Assembly (NCBI RefSeq): GCF_011059105.1
Contig: NZ_JAALLS010000026.1
Span: forward strand, 1 to 59,676
Length of the DNA stretch: 59,676 bases
DNA from: Fodinibius halophilus
GTDB lineage: Bacteria; Bacteroidota; Rhodothermia; Balneolales; Balneolaceae
Direction: 5' to 3'
Shown: piece by piece, positions 55,902-59,676 of the stretch
How the letters are laid out: each line of letters opens with the position of its first letter
Numbering within the stretch: the stretch's first letter is position 1
Program-made: the position numbers and the translations under genes
Notes under the pieces: model-generated
Databases searched by the model: none
What the model was told of the DNA's origin: nothing
Seen by the model: the letters and a program-made list of their open reading frames with translations, nothing else

Positions 55902-56279
55902 TTACAGCTCCCACACTTGTGAAGGAGAAATATTAAAGTGGCTATACAACTTATTTATCTCTTCAGTTCTTCCATATTCAATGGCGATAACAATGGTAAC
56001 ATCCCATTTGCTATTTGAGGCTTCAACCATCTTTTGGAGTGCCGTATTTGAAATGGTTTCGTTTAAATCGTATTCATTAATAAATTCAAAATAATAATCT
56101 GTACCATCTTTTTCGGCCACAAGGTTTGGATTATAATCATCAACAATATATTTGGAAGAGGGAGGATTCGGATATTCGGGATGCTTTTTTACCCAGATAT
56201 TGGCAAAGTTTAGTTTATGAAGTAACGGTATAAGCTTGTTTACTAGTTGCTTCTGCTTATTATCTGCCAGTTGTCCCAT
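55902..56279 (-). CDS. Hypothetical cytoplasmic protein
   Basis: 125 residues, not recognised. Mixed alpha/beta; YFEFINEYDLNETISNTALQ then WDVTIVIAIEYGRTEEINKL. The EF/E...K arrangement recalls endonuclease-like folds, but no catalytic motif can be named. Confidence 0.5.
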   Translation of the reverse strand: MGQLADNKQKQLVNKLIPLLHKLNFANIWVKKHPEYPNPPSSKYIVDDYNPNLVAEKDGTDYYFEFINEYDLNETISNTALQKMVEASNSKWDVTIVIAIEYGRTEEINKLYSHFNISPSQVWEL

Positions 56280-56464
56280 ATTCTCTCTCTATTTTTAAAA
56301 TATGAATCTAAAAAGTCTAGATATTCTTCAAGGTAATGCTTAACTATCAGTAATTAAAAGATATTGTCAAAATATCACTTCATCAGTATCAGGTATTTCC
56401 TTACGTAGTTTTTGGGACGGCTTTTTATATTTAGCTCTCTATACACTTAACTAAAAGGAGAGTT

Positions 56465-56776
56465 ATGATTGAATTAGGTGCAACAGCTATTTTTTGGTTC
56501 ATTGCAATGGGGTTAGGGGTTGGTTCACTCTTTGGTGCTATTATAGGCAGAGAAGGAGTATCAGTACAGGCAAATATAGTATGGGCTGTGTTTGCTTCTG
56601 TTGTTTGCGGTTCGATTGGTATTGTCTTTGGTATGGGGGATGGACTGTTATTTGCCTTTGTAGGTACCTTGGGAATGCTATTTTTGGCAAATGTTTTTCA
56701 TCTTCATCACGAAGAAGATATTTACGGGGATATTGATAGAGATCTGCATATCAAAAAAGAAAAAACTGATCCTTGA
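56465..56776 (+). CDS. GlsB/YeaQ/YmgE-family membrane protein
   Basis: 103 residues, three membrane helices with IAMGLGVGSLFGAIIGREGV and GSIGIVFGMGDGLLFAFVGT. The family is often induced by general stress. The C-terminal tail (LHHEEDIYGDIDRDLHIKK) is acidic and longer than usual. A YeaQ-like operator half-site on the reverse strand near 56400 is weak. Confidence 0.8.
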   Translation: MIELGATAIFWFIAMGLGVGSLFGAIIGREGVSVQANIVWAVFASVVCGSIGIVFGMGDGLLFAFVGTLGMLFLANVFHLHHEEDIYGDIDRDLHIKKEKTDP

Positions 56777-56808
56777 TACTATTGGTAGTGATATATTGAT
56801 AAATAAAA

Positions 56809-56832
56809 TGCCCCATTTAAAAAATGGGGGCA
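56809..56832. terminator. Hairpin between GlsB-like gene and the next minus gene
   Basis: TGCCCCATTT pairs with AAATGGGGGCA (one bulge). The T-run follows on the minus strand, so it best ends a minus-strand transcript. Confidence 0.65.
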
Positions 56833-56852
56833 CTGTATTCTTTCTCTCTCTC

Positions 56853-57041
56853 CTAGTTTTTTAAAGCCAACGATTTCCTTTCGCCGGTATAGTCCGGATC
56901 AAGTTCAAGGGGTGTAATCTCAGTCCCGATAAATATCAGGACACCCTCAACCGCTGGCTTAGAATCAACCACCTGTCGGTGATTAATAAAAAAACCTGAG
57001 TACACTCTTTTACCTTTTTGAGAAGGCTCAAAAGAAGCCAA
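56853..57041 (-). CDS. Possible small protein
   Basis: 62 residues, not recognised (MASFEPSQKGKRVYSGFFIN, then VLIFIGTEITPLELDPDYTG). A terminator-like hairpin follows it, and a weak operator match (TGTGGGGGTTTTCCTCTTC, 57188-57206) lies upstream. That arrangement, not the sequence, is the argument for a real gene. Confidence 0.35.
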   Translation of the reverse strand: MASFEPSQKGKRVYSGFFINHRQVVDSKPAVEGVLIFIGTEITPLELDPDYTGERKSLALKN

Positions 57042-57338
57042 AGGAATAATTTTTTGGCTTGTTTATTTCTGCACCGTAGCACAGCTATAGACTGTACTCA
57101 TTAAGTAATAATCACTACGTCAAAGATTCTGTTTATAAGATAGTTGCTGGTTGGCTTTTTGTATGCAGTTAAAACCGATGGATATGATGTGGGGGTTTTC
57201 CTCTTCTAAAAGTAGGTATATTTAGATCTATTATAGTTCTAACTATTGAGACGTATATTTTTCTATTAATTCTGATTGATCAATAATATGTCCATTCACT
57301 AATTTGAGTTTGGCCTATAGTTTCAAATCGCGGATGTT

Positions 57339-57980
57339 TTATGGTTTTGCCGCTTGCGGACTTGAAAAATAATTATCTTGCAGCTGTAGTATTTTAACCA
57401 ACAGTTGATGATTTATCTCCAGGTCATACTTGTCTGATAAGTATCGATGAGCTTGTTTTTCATCGGCCTCCAGCATGTTACCATCTTCTAAGAAGTGTAG
57501 TATATCTTCCGATACGGCCCATTGATAGATCAACCATTTCCATTCGGGTAACTTCTTAGCAGTATAGTCGGCCTCAAAAATGGTTTCCGATTTTTCGTGC
57601 AATACGGCCGTTTTTAGCAGTGAGGGCTCAAATGGTTCAATATGTGTAACCGCTGTACGTAAGGTTTTACCGGTATCGTTGACATCATCGACCACCAGGA
57701 CTTTTTTACTTTTGATATTGGATTGAATCGGGTCAATAACTTCCGCTTTTTCCAGCTTTGCGGCCCCGCTTTCATAATGTTTGATTTGAATAGAAGAGAG
57801 CCTCTTTATATTTAAAAAGTCACAGAGTAAACGGGCCGGCAACATTCCACCACGAGCAATAGCAACGATATGATTAAAGTTATAAGAGCTCAGACTGATT
57901 TTCTTTGCCAGAGAATGGGTGGTTTGATAGACCTCTTGCAGCGAAACTATTCGGGCAGAAAAGTCTTTATCCATAATCAT
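57339..57980 (-). CDS. Phosphoribosyltransferase (PRTase fold)
   Basis: 213 residues. The PRPP loop is VLVVDDVNDTGKTL (94-107), with the Asp98-Asp99 pair. IVAIARGGMLPARLL near 38 binds pyrophosphate. The C-terminal 60 residues (HFLEDGNMLEADEKQAHRYL) are unusual for guanine/xanthine PRTases. A weak operator-like sequence lies at 58032-58050. Purine or pyrimidine salvage is likely; the exact base is unknown. Confidence 0.85.
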   Translation of the reverse strand: MIMDKDFSARIVSLQEVYQTTHSLAKKISLSSYNFNHIVAIARGGMLPARLLCDFLNIKRLSSIQIKHYESGAAKLEKAEVIDPIQSNIKSKKVLVVDDVNDTGKTLRTAVTHIEPFEPSLLKTAVLHEKSETIFEADYTAKKLPEWKWLIYQWAVSEDILHFLEDGNMLEADEKQAHRYLSDKYDLEINHQLLVKILQLQDNYFSSPQAAKP

Positions 57981-58120
57981 CCGGCATTTATTAAGTTGTG
58001 TTTAATTATCGTAATAAAAGAGGGAGCCTGCTGTGGGGGAGATTCCTATTTTCTGTCAAAATTTGGTAGTTAGCAGTAAAGCAGATGCTTTTGGATAGCA
58101 GAGCCTGAGAAGGAATGGGG

Positions 58121-59676
58121 TTAATTAGCTTTAGCAGCCGCTATATTCTTAGTAGAATCTTCATCGCGTTGTTTGGTAAATAGTTTTAGAAGAGCAGGTA
58201 ATGTAATTAATGCAGCTAAAAGTGAAAGGCCTATTCCAAGAATAGCAACTTCACCGATAGAACGCATTCCCGGATGTATAGAAAACAAGAGTCCGCTAAA
58301 ACCAAGCATTGTGGTAAGTCCGCTGACCAGAATATGTTCACCCGTTGACTTCAGCACCGTTCTGATGGATCTTTTGTCTTCTTCAAGGTATCGATGAACG
58401 ATATGGATGCCGCTGTCGTCTCCGATACCCAGGATAGTGGGTAATACCACCAGATTATAGAGGTTGATACGCCAGCCCAGAAGATCCATAAGCCCAAATA
58501 ACCAAATAAAACTGCCAAGTAGTGGTAGTAGGGCAAAGACCATCCATTTTACTCTATGTAGGATAAAGAGTTTAAAGATGATGATAAATAAGATGATTAA
58601 AATAAGCATGGTGGGGGCCTCGGCAATCATAAGTTGCAACATATCGGAGGCAACGATGGAGGTTGAACCGGCATAATATGTTGTTCCATTGGCCAGGGAA
58701 ACGTTGCCAACATCATCTGCAAAATTCATGGAATTTCGTCCATCAGATAAACCTACTGATGGATAGACAATGACCAGATTACCTATGGTACCATTTGATG
58801 AAGTGAAAGGAGCTTTGATAAATTCAGGAAGGCTGTCGAGTGGAATTTTACTCCTGGTAGATGCTGAAGAACGTAATTGTTGTATAACTTCGCTGTCATT
58901 ACCTTCAATAAAAGGATCTGATAATAATGCTCGTACCTTTTGAAGTCTTTTTAATTTTTGCCGAATCTCAACAGATGTTGAAGGATAACGGTCTTGAAAT
59001 ACTTCTACTTCTCGAATAGTGGGAGTAGCAGTATCATCGGATGCCCGTTCTCGAAGGATGCTTGCAACTTTCGGTGCATGCGAAGCTTGATCAACAATGA
59101 TATAAGCGGCGTTACGTGTTTTGCGATCGCTGTACACTTTCCATGCCATTTGGTTGAGTTCTCTATAGCGTTCATATTTGGGTTCGAGTTTCCCAAAGTC
59201 ATACTCGAATTGAAGGTCAGGTAGTTTGATAACTGATATAACGGTGATTGCAATTGTTATTCCTATAATACCAATTGCAATGGTTTTCCAGCTGTTAGTT
59301 GTCGCATTCGGGGTATGGTAAGTGTTTATATTAGCTTCTTGTGATTTCTTTTGAAGATTTAGTAAAGGACTGCGTTCCAGTAACACAAGCAGGGCGGGCA
59401 AGAAAAAGAGGTAAGCTATGATGGCAAAAAGAAGACCGATACCGGCAATCATTCCAAATTCACTGAAGCCTTTGAAGTCGGCAATGACTAATATAAAAAA
59501 GGCTGCTGATGTAGTTAAGCCAACTGTGAATATGGCTTGGCCTGTGGTCATAAAGGTGGTAAAAATGGGTGTGTAAACTGAACTCTGTCTGGGCTGCTTA
59601 CTTTTCATGGTTATGGGGTAAGTCCAGTGGCAGGTGATCTCCAAATCGAATTATTAACTGTTTGCTGATAGGTACT
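58121..59676 (-). pseudogene. MMPL/RND-type exporter, partial and frameshifted
   Basis: The gene runs off the right edge. The frame from 59608 (ATG) to 58121 covers the end of the first MMPL half (TVGLTTSAAFFILVIADFKG) and all of the second (IGDDSGIHIVHRYLEED, SGLTTMLGFSGLLF). Upstream of 59608 the frame is different: it reads GDHLPLDLPHNHEK then a stop. This aligns with the IGDDSGIHIVHRYLEE loop of the second half. Removing one A from the run at 59602-59605 joins both into HNHESKQPRQSS. So it is either a pseudogene or a sequencing error in a homopolymer. Such proteins export lipids or hopanoids. Confidence 0.75.

Overview
The window looks like chromosomal DNA of a Balneolota (Balneolaceae-type) or closely related Bacteroidota-like bacterium. 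This is inferred from gene content and style: an Oar-like TonB-dependent receptor with a carboxypeptidase-regulatory domain, DUF2520 and MEMO-like proteins, A+T-rich spacers, and small foldback repeats in many intergenic gaps. I cannot test the taxonomy without a search. No rRNA, tRNA, CRISPR array or intact insertion sequence was seen.

Positions 1-34100 are mostly housekeeping. They hold rmuC, a pseudouridine synthase, a sodium:solute symporter with its small partner, uvrC, an ECF sigma factor with an overlapping anti-sigma-like gene, recO, an HtrA-type protease, a lipoprotein, a large TonB-dependent receptor, icd, mutL, a DUF3524 glycosyltransferase of the tRNA-queuosine mannosyltransferase type, a LolC/E-like permease, lysS, a phosphopantetheinyl transferase, a MEMO-like protein, a DUF2520 protein, an alkyltransferase-like protein, two thioredoxin-fold proteins, queD-queE-SDR, and an ACT-domain malic enzyme. 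Two gene-poor gaps (21865-23042 and 31826-32677) are packed with small repeats.

Positions 34100-58100 form an accessory island for stress and low-energy survival. It holds DUF2267, DUF892 and Hsp20 proteins, a universal stress protein, dodecin, a DksA-like protein, a GlsB/YeaQ-like protein and a haem-binding DUF3365 lipoprotein. It also holds three paralogous coiled-coil proteins, a NarL-type response regulator and a PAS histidine kinase. At its centre are phosphoenolpyruvate synthase and a complete Na+-type N-ATPase operon (atpD-C-Q-R-B-E-F-A-G). The c subunit carries every known Na+ ligand, and the b subunit has a delta-like tail in place of a separate delta gene.

The most interesting signal is a 19-bp, imperfectly palindromic motif close to TGTRGGRNAWWNCCYTTCA. 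It occurs about 90-145 bp upstream of the DUF2267 gene, the response regulator, hsp20 and two coiled-coil genes, with weaker copies elsewhere. Together with the NarL-type regulator and HisKA_3 kinase, this suggests a DosR-like dormancy or hypoxia regulon controlling the island and perhaps the N-ATPase. That is an inference.

There are also signs of decay and mobility. A hemG-like flavodoxin gene and the MMPL transporter at the right edge each carry an apparent one-base frameshift. A 28-codon remnant of a sulfide:quinone-reductase-like gene survives. Two MITE-like elements share terminal repeats, and one lies between an operator and the histidine kinase gene.
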